64,000 nucleotides of DNA from Heterocephalus glaber (lineage: Eukaryota > Chordata > Mammalia > Rodentia > Bathyergidae): positions 9,013,522 to 9,077,521 of the forward strand of contig NW_004624781.1 of NCBI RefSeq assembly GCF_000247695.1, in the 5' to 3' direction. The position numbers were made by a program, and so were the translations under genes. Positions 1 to 11,945 of the stretch are shown in pieces (position 1 is the stretch's first letter; each line of letters starts with the position of its first letter). The notes beneath the pieces are model-generated. The model worked only from the letters and a program-made list of their open reading frames with translations. It searched no databases and was not told the origin of the DNA.

Positions 1-2218
1 TTTCCCCTGCTTAATAAGAATGTAATCAGATTTGACACCAGTCTCAGCATTATTCCACATACTATTCTTTTAGTCCCCTACTAAAAAATAAAATAAAATA
101 CAATGAAATGAAGTGTTGCGGGAAGAAGTACCAGAATGCATAATGCTCCAAGATGATGAGTTAAGGACGCACAGATTTACTAATCATTTAATCACTGAAA
201 CAACAGGCAGGCAAGAACAAGATCGTGCTTAATACAGTAACACAAGATTGCATCCACAAATGGATGCCAGTGGGTTAAAATGGGAGGCCCAGATGAAATG
301 GGTTAAATTCACAGATTGGACAGAAAAAAAACCCAAAAAACAAAAACACCCACATGAAGTTGCGAAACTACCTTTATTGGTTCTACACAGCCAAGCAAGT
401 GACTAGAACCACCATTGCAAAGCAGTCTGCGGCAAACTTGGTTGCAAGATGCAAAGAAGCCACACTAACCCTTGGACAGAAATCACCCCTCCCATACTAG
501 TTTGTTCTTGTTAGCCACACAAGCTTCATTTTTAACTTACTGAGTTCCTCAAGAAATGCTTGATGTTCTGCCTCCCTGTTCCACAATCAAGAGGACTCCC
601 TGGCTGACAGAGGGAAGACTGACTCACAGCAGGTTATCTGTCACTCGGATAATTCTCGGGTTTTTCAGATGCATGTGCCCAGTGAAGCCATCTTTAAGTT
701 CGGTGTGACCTACAAAAAATCCACAAGTGTGCTAATTGACCAGTTTGTATTCTTGTAGTTTACTACAGATGAGCCTAATTGCCCCAATCCTTGTGAGGTA
801 GGCTTTTCCGAGTTGTTTACTTTGGTCATTTTTTTCAAATCTCTTTTGAAAAAATTTAAACAACAGTCATCGCACCGCAGCTACAGCTAACGTACCACCA
901 ACTTGTAAAACGATGTGATACACCTTTTGTAGTTCCATATTCAACATTCAACGTTGAAGATACATTCATAGGTAAGAGCTAATTTACACAAATGCCTGGA
1001 TCCTCACAAAAGAACTGCAATAATGCCCTGTGAAACCAATTAACTAGTTCATTTTTAAAGGCTTCATGCGGAAAAATACATCTGACTTTACAAAGGCAGC
1101 AAAGCGTCAAATGCTTGGGGGGGGGGGGATAAACCTGCGGTTGTTTCTATTCCTTATCCTAGAATACATTTCTCTTTGTAGCACTACCATTTTTTTTCTC
1201 TAAGAACATAATCACCCTTTAAGAAGTAACCTGTCAAAAGTGTTAACATTCTCTAATTCCCCAGCTCCGACCCACATTGAGAAATGTCACACAGCTAAAT
1301 CGTACGTTCGCTATTTTTCTACATTTCTTCAAACGAACTTAAGGAAATTCTTAAGCGCACAATCCAATTTTTACTCTATAACCCAAGCTACCGGTGATCA
1401 TCTTGGAGCTAATAAACAAAGACTCTAGCGGCACCAGGGCCCTACCAGGAAGTAATCAAAGCAGGGTGGCCGGTGCGATCCTAAGTCGCTTAGAGAAGAC
1501 AATGACAGGGCACTAAGGGATTCCTAGGGGGCCAGTGGGAAGAGTTAAAATGCTTAAGACTATTCCAAAGCATCCCCTAAACCTAGTAACTATTTCACAG
1601 CGCACGAACTCTGGAACCGCAACGCAATTCCAGGCAACCCAAAAGACGGTCCAGAAACAATCTTTGAAATGCAAACTCGAGCCGCCCCTCCAAAGCATCT
1701 GTTGGCTGGAGCTCCGGAGCTGTGGAGCCCTCAGTTTGTTTTCAAACTTCACCCTCCCCGACTGACGAAAGACTCCGGCCTCGGCCGCCCGAGCTTCCGA
1801 GGCTGCCGGAGCCCGCGGGGGAAGGGACACAAGCGCTGCTGAGGCAGGCGGCGGCCCAGACAAAGCTGAGCCGGGAAAGAGGAGCTTTTCCCGTCCGGTC
1901 CGCTAAGAAGGCGGCCCCCGGGCCCAGCCGCACGTGCGGCCGCCCTGGGGGGCGACACCCTCCCCCCGGCCCCCAGGTCCCCGCCCGCCGCGGCCCCGGA
2001 CTCCCGCCCCTCGCGGGCCTCCCCTCAGCTGGCCGTCGGGCCGCGGGAGACAAAGGAGCCGCCGCCGCTCCCGCCTCAACGTGTCCCCTCCCCGGCGCGC
2101 CCGGCCCGCTCGCCCTCTGCACCCCGTCCTCGCGCGCCGGCCTCCCGGGCCCTTCGACGGCAGGCCCGAAAGAGCCGCGGCCTCGGGTGGCAGCCGGGCC
2201 AGCCGGGGCCGCACTCAC
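1..2218 (-). other. USP3: USP3 intron 1, 5' part
   Basis: This follows the exon-1 donor at 2218 in the minus-strand direction and runs off the window edge. No second exon was recognised. The half next to the exon is GC-rich (CpG island). The far half is AT-rich and largely free of young SINEs, which is usual for sequence near an active promoter. It contains a run of about 12 G near 1117-1128. Confidence 0.85.
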
Positions 2219-2740
2219 CGCTGCAGCACCAGGACGACGGGGAGCCGTTGGGGAACTTGGCTGAGTCCGGGGCGATGCAGACGCTGGAAGTGAGGTGCGG
2301 ACACTCCATGGCCAGGAGAACGGCGGCAGTGAGGACCACAGCTGTGGCGGTCGAACAGACTCTGAGGGCTCCGTCTGGGGTCCCTCCTCTCCGGGCGCTC
2401 GGCAGACGGTGGCTGCGTCCCGAGCCCTTGAGTCAAAGAAAGCGAGGGCTTCCGGACGCCGTGTTTTCTCGCCTGCCGTCTCCCGGTGCCCCGCTCCGGA
2501 GAACGTGAAACTCCGGGATCCGGGTTCTGCAGCCGCCTAGATTGCAGGCTTCCGCCTTCCCAGGCTTGCCCCGCCCCCTTGCCACTCAGGCCCCGCCCCC
2601 TGCCCTCGCTCGGGGTGGGGTCCCGGCGCGAACAGGCTGTTGGCTCAGGGTCCCGCAGCGCTCGGAAGTGACTTTCCCAACTCCGCGGCCTCGGGCGGCT
2701 GCGGCTCCTCCTCATCCCGGGATGGGTGAGTGCCCAGTCC
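1750..2740. promoter_or_regulatory. CpG island promoter of USP3
   Basis: A dense CpG block surrounds exon 1. Two close GC boxes (CCCCGCCCC type) lie at about 2568-2605, upstream of the USP3 start codon in its direction of transcription. No TATA box is evident, as is usual for a housekeeping CpG-island promoter. Start sites are probably spread over about 2350-2560, by inference from the GC boxes and the ATG. Long open frames here in several frames reflect high GC and the lack of stop codons, not genes. Confidence 0.8.
2219..2309 (-). CDS. USP3: USP3 coding exon 1 (first 30 codons plus 1 nt)
   Basis: Read on the minus strand, the ATG at 2309-2307 opens a frame beginning MECPHLTSSVCIAPDS and ending SSWCCS. 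This matches the N-terminus of mammalian USP3 as I know it, with Thr instead of Ser at residue 7. USP3 is a nuclear ubiquitin-specific protease that removes ubiquitin from histones H2A and H2B and acts in DNA-damage signalling and S-phase progression. Only the residues before its zinc-finger UBP domain are encoded here. The exon ends at 2219 and is followed by the consensus donor GTGAGT (2218-2213), giving a phase-1 intron. The start has a strong Kozak context (GCCATGG). The reading frame is open further upstream (to 2339) but contains no other ATG. The Cys and catalytic domains lie in later exons outside the window, to the left. Confidence 0.95.
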
Positions 2741-3570
2741 GGACGAGCCGGTCCGGTCCGCTGCGTTTACTGCGATCCTGCGTTTCACACAGTAAAACGT
2801 ATGTGAAGGTTTCACTATACAGCGGCTTGGTGGTAGAAAATCTGACTACATGGCAAAGTGTGAAGAAGGAAAAACAGGGAGGAGCAAGCTCAAAGGGATT
2901 CAGGGCCTGGCCCAGGCGCCTGACTTAATGTCCTCGCTGCTGCAGGTGCGACCCAAGCCTCTTCCGGTGCTGACCACGTGGCCTTAGCCCTCGAGGGCGC
3001 CCGGACACCTGGAGTCAAACCCTGTGACTCACTTCTGCTTCATGTCAAGCATGTCGGGCTTTTCATGCCTCGCCGCTGGAAATTTAAGAGAAATAAACAT
3101 AACCTGGTTTGCTGAGCCGAGGTCCCCTTTACCAGATGATAAAAGGGGCAGGAGTCTAACGTGTTGGCACACACCACTGTCTCCTAGCGCCTCAATGCCT
3201 CCTTCAAGCCTCTCGGCACCCTACCCGCTGCTAACTGTCCTCCTCCCCGTTTATTGCAGGGAAACCAAGACTGATTCGCTAATCAGTGCTGAGAATGGAT
3301 CCCCAGCCCCTGACCTCGTCTCAGAAAGCGTCGGCAGGCAGGCCTCAAAGGGCTGCTCAGGTCCCAGTAACACCGGAGCGAGCCTGCGACCTCACTGGGG
3401 TAGTCCTGGAAGACGTCAGGGTTCTTACAAACCCTCCTTCAAAGTTGGGGCTCCTAGGAAAACCCTGGAAGGAGACTGGGCCCAGAGGGCCAGCAAGAGG
3501 AGGAGAAAGACTGATGTGGCAATCCTGTGGGCAGGGCTTGAAGAGGAAGCAAGGTCAGGAAATGATTAAT
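2690..3570 (+). other. Possible divergent antisense transcript (USP3-AS1-like), first exon and intron
   Basis: On the plus strand a good splice donor (GG|GTGAGTG, cut after about 2725) sits at the right edge of the CpG island. A strong acceptor follows at about 3259: a branch-like GCTAACT, a pyrimidine tract, then TTGCAG. Human USP3 has an annotated divergent antisense RNA, and CpG-island promoters are often bidirectional. The splice sites are seen. The transcript is inference. Plus-strand ORFs here (for example 3024-3569) show no recognisable protein family. Confidence 0.25.
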
Positions 3571-3779
3571 CTGGACGGGTAGTAGTTGAGCAGGGCAGCT
3601 CCCAGAAGTGAAGTCCTGGGGTAGCCCGGTGTCACCCCATGGTCACTTCTCACTCTTCTCTACCGCCACTCTCACAGTCCTCTGCCTAATGGTGGCCACC
3701 TACCTGGGGCATCTCTACCAACTTTTACCCCATAGTATTTCGGATTCCTTAAAGTTCCTCTGCTGCTTTCCCAGTTGTA

Positions 3780-3945
3780 TTTGATTTGCTGTTACAGCAA
3801 ACCTCAGACCTATTAAGGCAGTGAGCAGCTGTGGGGAGTGACCAGTCAAGCGCACCTTCAAGTCTTGGCTCTGTCACCTGCTCAATGGAGTCCTCACAAG
3901 ACTTTTTCTTCATCTGTAAAACTGGAATAATAATATTTATCTGGA
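3780..3945 (+). repeat. MIR-type ancient SINE
   Basis: It shows the MIR core pattern: a 'tggctctgtcacctg' block, then 'cttcatctgtaaaactgg' and 'aataataatattta'. Old and diverged. Confidence 0.6.
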
Positions 3946-4284
3946 AAAGAAGATGTAAGAACTCAGGAGAATTACCTCCATATATAGTAGTAGGTTCCAG
4001 ATAAATATACATTTTAAAAAATACCCCTCTTCCCTGGGATGGAAGAGGGATCGGGACAATAACAGCTGTCCCCTCAAGCTCTTCCACCCATCTCCTTCTG
4101 TCAACCTATTTATCTTTAAGGCCTGGGTCAACCAATCTCTGTTTACCCCTGGACACCTATTCCACCTTTAGTATCCACAGCCCCTCTTTTAGCCATGAGC
4201 ATGCTCTGACTCATGCTGTCTTTACTACTGGTATGTAATGTTATTTTTTTTCACCCTGTAGAAACTGTTTCCTAGTCCCCTAAA

Positions 4285-4555
4285 CGTCAGTTTAGACATC
4301 ACTTCCTCCTGGAGGCCTTTCCTGACCCTGCTCCAACCCAGGTTAGCTCCAGAGGATGATGCCTTCCACTGCCCCCACTCTGCTTTTATGAAACACTCTT
4401 CATGCATGTAATTATTTAATGTCTGCCTTCCCCTCGGAGGTCCTTAAGGGTAGCAAACAAGTCTGTCTGGTTTCTTGCTTTCTAACATAATGTGCAGAAT
4501 ATGGAGGGTGTCCAACATGTAACTCTTCAATGGTGAATGAATGGGTGAGTGACGG
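4285..4555 (+). repeat. L2 LINE 3' end relic
   Basis: The order of blocks follows an L2 3' end: 'cttcctcctggaggccttt', then 'cctgaccctgctcc', then a region like 'gcaaacaagtctgtct', and a final 'aatggtgaatgaatg'. Confidence 0.55.
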
Positions 4556-4730
4556 ATTAGCAACGTCTAGGAAGACAGGAGTTTAGGAATGGCCCAGTAT
4601 AGGCCAGGTATTCATCTACCCCCTCAAGATCTCTGCATTTGCTTTCAGGTCTGAGTTTGTGATTTTGAAAGGGACAGAAATGTGAAGGTATCTTGTAAGG
4701 TGTGAACTGCTTTAAATTTTTTCTTTTTTT

Positions 4731-4805
4731 GGTACTGGGGATCAAACTCAGGTCCTTGCACTTGGGCAGCAGGCGGCTAAACCACTGAGCTAAATCCCTG
4801 GCCCC
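4731..4805 (-). repeat. ID-type SINE (GGTACC subfamily)
   Basis: Reverse copy: a T-run, then GGTACTGGGGATCAAACTC, ending CTGAGCTAAATCCCTGGCC. It has the A-box and B-box of a tRNA-Ala-derived Pol III SINE. Confidence 0.85.
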
Positions 4806-5159
4806 CAATTTTTTTTTTTAAATTAGTACCCTTTGTGCTGAACCAGAATGAAGACACGTTGGAGCAGGAGCCCTAATTTAGTCATCCCCGATTGCCATAG
4901 TCCCCTGGAGGACAGCCTGTATCAGGAACCCCGAAGAAGCTGCACAAAATCAGAGGCCTCCCTAGGGCTTTCCCTAGAGTGCCTTAAAACCAAAAACTTT
5001 CCTGTCTTTAAGTTTTTATTGTAAGAAGAAAAAAACATGAAGGAAAAAAATGAGTAAAATGTGTCAAAGGAGAGAAGACCACGGGGCACAGTGGGGAACC
5101 TACCTGATCAGCCCCAGGTTTCTGCAGCTGTGTTGAACACGATGTTGGCTTTTTTGTGC

Positions 5160-5315
5160 TTGGCCGGCGTCCCTGGCCGTGAAGGGCTCGGACTTAATCC
5201 CCTCTCTCCAGACCACGGTGGCCCCCGCGCTCCGCTCCGAGGCCCCTGGAGGTCCGCAAGCGCGGGGGCGGGAGCTGCTGGGGGACTGCCCAAAGCGGCG
5301 GGCCTGGGTTTAAAA
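5160..5315. other. Small isolated CpG cluster
   Basis: About 150 bp of GC-rich sequence with many CpGs, including GCGCGGGGGCGGG near 5262, stands out from its AT-richer surroundings about 2.5 kb upstream of the USP3 island. A 117-codon plus-strand frame (5061-5414) spans it, with no recognised family. It could be an enhancer or the first exon of a noncoding transcript. Confidence 0.3.
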
Positions 5316-5814
5316 CGTGCATTTTTCACTGAGGAGAAATGCACACTTTCAACCGCGCCATCACATGTTTTTCCTCTAAAGAACGTTAAGTATACAGTGG
5401 GTGGGAGGAAGTGAGGAAAGGAAGATCAGATCATGGTCAGAAAAGCTCTCGAGGTTGCTGCAACCTTCTTCAAACTCTAACACTTGGGACTTCAGGCAGA
5501 ATCTGTGGTCCCCAAGCCAGAATTACCTGGCTGATCAGGCCCTGGGGCACAGCAGCTTGGGAGTGTTCCCACTCAGGTACAGCACCTTGGAAGCACCCGG
5601 AGAGTTGGTTTAATTATTTACGGTAGAGATTTTTGCTAGGAGCAAGCCTGCTTAGAAAACCTAAGTCAGACCAAGAGGAGGCTTGTAAGTATTCAGAAGT
5701 GTTGGGCGTGGAGGGAGCAGGCGCTTAGGGACTCTTCTGTCACCTGGTTTCATTTCCCTTGCAGAACTTAACTGATATTTCCTTGCTTGTTTACTCCTTT
5801 ATCTATTATCCATC

Positions 5815-6004
5815 TCTTCCGAAATAAGAGACCTTGCCAGTCCTGTTAGTTGCCTTATTTCCAGTTCCTGGAATACAGGTAGGTACAAGGCAGGCCCTTG
5901 GTAACCATTTGTTGAATGACTAAGGCTAGTGAGTGGCATGTAGCTCCGAGGTAGTATACGCATGCGCAAAAGCCTGGGTTCAATTTCCAGCCCCCCAAAA
6001 CAAT
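5815..6004 (+). repeat. L2 3' relic followed by a degenerate ID element
   Basis: 5815-5921 resembles an L2 end ('ccatttgttgaatgact'). 5923-6004 is a worn ID copy with 'tagctc', 'cctgggttcaattt' and an A-rich end. Confidence 0.45.
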
Positions 6005-7890
6005 ACAAATCAGAGAAGGGCAGCTTGGGTTTCAGCAACCACCCACCTTGCTTTCCCACTCCGAACACCAGTCTCCCTACTGCTTTCCATTACTGCATTC
6101 CCAACACTGCCCTGCTCAAAATCCTTGCCTGGCCATCTCTGGTAGGATCAAATCCCAAACCTACTGGGGCCCCTGTCACCGGTCCCCCTCCCTTTTGCTT
6201 TAAAAAAAAAACAACTGCTCCAGCTCTGCCTAAAATAGTTGCTTCGTTATACAAAATGCTCTTCCTCATTCTTCTCCGTCCTCCCCATCTTGTCCTGTTT
6301 TATTGGGCCAGTTCCTTCTCTTTCCCCGTCACCCACCCAAGCAAACTTGAAATCTTCCCCCTTGTCGAGTTCCCCTGTTCTGTCTCTGCAGCTTGTCAAC
6401 ATGGTGCTGTTATTTTCTGTTCACATTTCAGTCTCCCTCAGAAGCAAGTGTTTTTATTTTCAGCTGTAGGTTTTCAGCACCCAGGTAGCAATGGCAGATG
6501 ATAAAACTGATTATATTTGTTGATTGTTGTTGGAAGTGTCCCTCTGGGGGGAGATTATAGCAACAGATATGTGTAATAATCTCCTAGATATTCAGAGAAA
6601 GGCCCTCCACTATTTAAGACAGAAAGTTCCATTTACTGTGTCCCAATGAGGTACAGATACTATGCCTGGTGGTTTTCATTTCTTCTTTGGGCTTTGGGAG
6701 GTAAATATTACCACCTTCATTTTACCAGTGAGAGAATGAAAGTTTAAAGGAAGTTAAACGCTTGCACAAATCTTCACAATTAGTAACTGTTCTTTTATCA
6801 AAGAAGCCAAAGTTTCACTCCCACACATGGTCCTCTAAATGATTTTGCACTATTTCATGGGGAAGTTGAAGTTCCTAATGATGCAGACTCTTAGGAACCA
6901 CAGGACACAAAAGAGCCTTCTGAGAAGAGAATCGTTTCTGTTCAGTAGCACTGTAATAATTATACCATCAACATCTTAATTTGTGTTGCTTTCACTTCCC
7001 CTTCATCACTGAAAACTCCTTTTGTGAAGGAGATGAGGTTTGCTTGTTTAAAGACCACTTTGCAGATAAAGTATGGACAGATTAAGCGAAACAGAGGACT
7101 CTAGCACCAAACAACCTTCAGGCTAGAGACACTGCTTCCCCTGGCTGCAGTCTTTTCATTTGTAAAACCAGGGGCTTGAAGGAAGTGGTCCTTCCCACAG
7201 TGAGCACCATGCAATCTGTGATAGCTCATGGCCACCCAGTGACACTGGCAGAGGAAAGACCATCCTTGTGTGCTGTGACTAAGATTACTAACGTTTCATC
7301 CAGATCCATCTTCCTTTCCTCAAGAGTTCACAAACAGAACTTCCTCAGCTTCCCTTGCAGCAAGGTGTGGCTATTTTTGATCTATGGAATCTCAGCAGAA
7401 ATCACAAGGATCAGCCTTGGCTGGCGCTGTATATAGCTGCCCACGCCACAAATACCTTATTGTCCAGTTTGATTTTATAGCACATGGAGGAAAAGAAAGA
7501 ATTACAGTGAGGCTGAGAAAGAAACATGGGTTGTCTAAGGTTCACTCATTTCCCTCTCAGCTTCACTCTAAGCTGCACTTTCAGTATCCCTCCTTCAACT
7601 TCCATTCATTTCTTCAACAAATCTGTGTGTACTCCTACATGCCAAGCATGGAAAAGACACAGGCTTGCAGCTCAGTGCTGCCTGGGATCTTGCTCTGCTG
7701 ACCTCCTTTGCCACTATCAAGATGGAGAGCATTGTGACATCACTCACTTCCCCCTGCTCTTAATCACCTGATTGGACAGCCAAGCCTCTGAGTTTCAAAG
7801 CACTGCCTAGACTAGAAGCTTGAAGCCTTTTGGTTGTGAAGATGACATCCATGTAAATAGACTGGCTTAGTGCATGGCATATACTAGAAC

Positions 7891-7958
7891 AACAATGGCG
7901 AACCTCTTAGAGTTTTCAATAATACAAACAGCCCGCTTTGGCACTTCGCCACCACTAC
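7891..7958 (-). mobile_element. Very short hAT-like MITE (internally deleted copy)
   Basis: The ends are inverted: 'aatggcgaacctcttagag' on the left and 'cttcgccaccac' on the right. It is flanked by a 7/8-match 8-bp duplication (actagaac / actagacc). The interior 'cagcccgctttggcac' pairs with part of the copy at 42532-42747 in opposite orientation, so both belong to one family. It has no coding capacity and would depend on an external hAT transposase. Confidence 0.6.
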
Positions 7959-8696
7959 ACTAGACCCTCAAATGTCTGCTTCCATGAGACCTTGGCAATT
8001 AGGACAACTGATACAGGAGGTGAGGGGTGATGGCCTGAAAGAACTGATTCTAGTGTCGCTGGAATAGAAGGTTAGAGTTTTGTCTTCTAAAGGGGATCTG
8101 GACCAGGTCAGTCATTCAACCAGCATCACTGATACACTGAGCTTTGTGTTATAAAACTGAGCAGCCATGTGTCTTATCCTCAAAGGGATGGGGGAAGGTT
8201 CAAGAGAAACCAGCCAGCAAAGAGGCAATTGCAACACAGTGTGATAAGTGCTAAGAGGGGAAGTACAGGGTATTGCTTAGCCACAAACAAAGGACAGCTG
8301 AGTCAGGCAGTGGGTGGGAACAGGGCAAGTATCAAGTAAGGCTTCCTGGAGGAAGTGGCGCATGGCCTGGGACTCAGGTAGTGTGTGAAGTCGGGCTGAG
8401 GAAAGGGACACAGTGTCCCACACAGAGGGAATAGTATTTGCAAATGCTCGGAGGCTTGGAGAAGAGCTAAGAGTGTCAGTCTGGCTGGAGAGTCAGATGC
8501 AAGGGAATGGAAGGCTGAGACCCAGCAGCGCGGGTCTACAACAGAACTGCCAACACAGAGGAATCTGGGTCTCAGGGACTGACATCTTTCAGGGTCACAC
8601 TCCACCAGGGGTGGGGGAAGGCAAAAGAACAGGAAGAAGAGAGAAACTAACAATTACTAAACATCTACAAGATGTTCAACTGCATTAGTCACCTGG

Positions 8697-8799
8697 GGTT
8701 TTCTTTTTATTGTTTTGCGATGTTTTTTTCAATGCTGGGATTTGAACCCAGGGCCCTGTGCATACTGGGCAAGTGCTCTACCACTGAGCTACATCTGCA
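8697..8799 (-). repeat. Older ID SINE
   Basis: Reverse ID: 'gctgggatttgaaccc' to 'ctaccactgagctaca', flanked by near-identical duplications agtcacctgg / agtcatctgg. It keeps the usual 'gcaagtgctctaccactgagct' arm that the GGTACC subfamily has lost. Confidence 0.75.
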
Positions 8800-8890
8800 A
8801 GTCATCTGGAAAATGCAAAATTAAAACCACAGGGTAGACCTTGATGTACACAAAAAAGCAAGAGTGAGATGCAGAGAGTAGATATGACCC

Positions 8891-8936
8891 CTCCACACAT
8901 ACACACACACACACAAAGCACACACATGCACACCCT
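8891..8936. repeat. CA-rich microsatellite
   Basis: Imperfect CA repeats just downstream of the ID element. Confidence 0.7.
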
Positions 8937-10218
8937 ATTTTGATTGGGTCCCCAAAGACTATGTTCCTGAGGAGCTTACAACTCACTGAGAGCAAGGGGA
9001 TCAGATGCTTTAAGAAGAATTTTGATGGGGAAAAGAATCCTAGGCTTAGAGAACCCCCAGGTCTGCCTCCCCATCTTCTTTCTTAAACTGAATCTGAATT
9101 GACAATTCAGCTGACTAGAAAATGAATTTCTCAAGCATCTAGAACATAGATTTTCACAGTCCCACACCCTTTGGTGAGGTGCCTGGTGCAGAAGAAAGGA
9201 GAGTTGACCTGCTGTGTGACTTCAGGCCAGCGGCCTGGCCTCTCCTGAGCTTCTGTCTGAAATGGGAAGAACAACAGCTGCTTCTTGATCTATTTCCTTT
9301 ACCCAAGGGCTTAGTGTTTGGGGGAAAAAATGGGGATTCATGTGCTATGATCAGAACCACTTCCTGAAGTTGTCAATTCCCATAATGTATGCATTTGTGT
9401 AATCACACTAGAGGTTATAAGGTATATTTTATAATTAAGTCATTAAAAAAGCTCTGCTATGGTTGACCTGGTTATAAATATTTTCTGGCAGCAGCAGCAG
9501 GGGAAAAAAAGTATCTAACATTACATCTTATCCAAAGAAAGATAGTGGGAAAGCGAGGAAAGGAGCTCAGAATCCTTGGGCCTTTCTGTTCCCTGTGGAG
9601 CAAGCGGTGTTTCCAAGATGGAGATGGAGACCAGGAAGAGCAAGGATTCATGGACAATGACACTTCCTGAGGGACCTTTGGGCAGAGCCACCAGAAAGCT
9701 GAGAGGGTCAGGTGCCAGCTCCTGTCACCACCATGCTCCTTGCTTGCCAGGGTCCCTGCACAGCCAAGCTGGAGAACAGGATTTTTTTTTTTAATGCACC
9801 TTGTTTGGCCTTTTCCTGCATGCAGAGTTTGCAAGCTGCTTCTCCTGGGGCTGGGGCTGCCCACGGGAGTAAAGCACAGGATGCAGCAGACAGTCTAGCA
9901 GGTCCCTCTATAAATAACCTCCAGCTCGAGCCAGTGAGCCCTCCAAAGCCAGCAGCACCCCAGGGCAGAGAGCCTGGCACACTGGAGCAACTCAGGGGAT
10001 TATATTACCCTGGTAAAGAAATTCATATTGTCAATCAAAAAGCTTACTAGAAAGCTGGCCCAGGAAGCTTACAACAAGAAACTAAACAGCTGCTGGTTCT
10101 GCAGAAGGGGAAGAGAAGGAGGGAGGGGAGTTACTCTGTGCTGTACATGTTTTTTATTCCATTGAAGTTTTGTACCATGGGTTATCAAAGAAGTACTATT
10201 AAAAATGCAAAGCCTAAA

Positions 10219-10309
10219 GGCCAGGGATTTAGCTCAGTGGTGCTGCCGCCTGCCTCAAAAGTGCAAGGTCCTGAGTTTGATCCCGGGTACCAGATAAATA
10301 AATAAATAA
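10219..10309 (+). repeat. ID-type SINE (GGTACC subfamily)
   Basis: GGCCAGGGATTTAGCTCAGT to the GGTACC end, then an (ATAA)n tail. Flanked by the direct repeat aagcctaaag, which is a target-site duplication. Confidence 0.9.
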
Positions 10310-11261
10310 AGCCTAAAGTGATTTCCCCTTAGGGAAATGGGCACAGCCACCAGAGAGGGGGAGGGCAGGTCTTTACAGATAAACCAATTTAAGTTTGACT
10401 CCCAGCTAATCCTGCTGCTTCCCAGCTTTGTGTCCTAAAGCAAGTTACCCACCCACTGTGAGCCTCTGCACCTAACCGAGGCAGTAGACCTGTCAATCAC
10501 AGACATCCAGGACATATGCGGCCCATCCCTGCAGCAGGGACCAATTAGCCCATGCTATCTCCAATTCTTCCATCACAAGACCAAGCAGGTTTTTGATAGG
10601 CCGGCCTAGATCTGACATCAGCCTGAGGAGTGCGGGGTGCTAAGCTTCTGGCTACCATAAGCTCTTTCAGTGGCCCACTCGCACCCTAGAGAGCATAGTT
10701 CTTTTCCTACCTTTAATAAATGTAAAACCTCGATACCTTTGCACGTTTCTCGACCAATTCTTTGTTCAGGACAAGAGCCTGGAAAGAATCTCTAGAAGGC
10801 GTCCACAGGACCCAGAACCCCAACGACATACTCACAGTGAGGATATGGATCATCCCTTTCATTGTGACCACACAACCAGATGCTCTTCAGAAGGCTTTCT
10901 GTGTATGCTCGAGACAAACCCTGCAAGGGGGACACTATTCCTTTCCCTCTTCCACATTTTACATAGGAGGAAACTGAGTCTCAGAGGGACTAAGGAAAAT
11001 GCTTAGGATCTCACAGCCAGGCAGGTTACCTGTCTCCCAAGCCCAGGTCTTTCCACCTCCACTGTGCTGAGTTGGGTAGGATGTAGGGCCTTGAAAAACA
11101 TGAACAGGGTAGAGGAGACTTATGGGCAGGATTGTTTTCCACACACCCTTCCCATGGGTCCTAAGGTGAGTCTACCCTGCTTCCGTCACTGACCCTGCAG
11201 GTATCCATAATAGATCTGTCTGGGGCTGACATCCTGATGTGAGCTTGTCTGTCATCAATTA

Positions 11262-11335
11262 TCTCTTCTTCTTCTTCTTCTTCTTCTTCTTCTTCTTCTT
11301 CTTCTTCTTCTTCTTCTTCTTCTTCTTCTTCTTCT
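11262..11335. repeat. (CTT)n trinucleotide microsatellite
   Basis: About 24 uninterrupted CTT/TTC units. The minus-strand polyglutamate frame it creates is an artefact of the repeat. Confidence 0.97.
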
Positions 11336-11600
11336 AACTGAATCAGAAACATTCCAGTGAATTGACTATCTCAGGCAGTTGGTTCTCAATTGTATTGCGT
11401 TTTTACTGCACTTGAGAAAAAAATTCACCTGAATTTCCTTGAAGAAGAGTTTCAAAGTCAGGAGTGAGTCTGGATTTATAGGGGTAAGAGTACTTATCAT
11501 CCTAGTCCTACACACTTTGGAGCTTTTACTTTTGTGCTGGACCCCCTGAAATGGGTTACTGGGGAGAAGTCTACCAGAATATTCATATTCAAAGCAAAGA

Positions 11601-11700
11601 TGGGACTGAGGATTTGGCTGAGTGGTAGAACATTTGCCTAGCATGCACAAGACCCTGGGTCCATCCCCAGCACCACAAAAACAACAAAAAACAAAAACTA
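11601..11700 (+). repeat. Standard ID SINE
   Basis: 'gatttggctgagtggtag' followed by 'cctagcatgcacaagaccct' and an A-rich tail. It has the ordinary ID loop sequence. Confidence 0.75.
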
Positions 11701-11740
11701 AAACAGGATGCTCATCTCCAGGCAGGGTCTTATTTTGTTG

Positions 11741-11945
11741 CTGTAGTTATTGTTGTTGTTTTGTAGTACTGTGCATTGAACCCAAGGCCTTTGCACTAAG
11801 ATACACCCCCATTTTGTATTTTTTATTTTGAGATAAGTTCTCACTAAGTCATTAAATTGCCCAAGCTGGGTTTAAATTTGCCATGCTCCTGCCTCAGCCT
11901 CCCAGAGTACTGGGATTACAGGTATGCTCCACTATAGTCAGCTTG
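11741..11945 (-). repeat. B1-ID dimer SINE
   Basis: Reverse orientation: an ID half (11765-11812), then a linker ('attttttattttgagat'), then a B1 half ending 'tgggattacaggtatgctcc'. B1-ID fused SINEs are known from several rodent families. Confidence 0.75.

Noticed and set aside
1722..2293. Several long overlapping open frames (up to 180 codons) on both strands
   Set aside because: They lie in the CpG island, where stops are rare. They overlap in many frames and show low-complexity Pro/Arg/Gly composition. Only the USP3 exon frame has family identity and a splice donor.
2310..2339. N-terminal extension of USP3 upstream of the ATG at 2309
   Set aside because: The frame is open but its first codon at 2339 is GTG, not ATG. 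The known USP3 start is MECPH.
3024..3569. 181-codon plus-strand frame
   Set aside because: No recognisable family, no splice support within the frame, and it crosses a candidate intron acceptor. Probably chance.
11161..11352. Polyglutamate ORF
   Set aside because: Created by the (CTT)n microsatellite.
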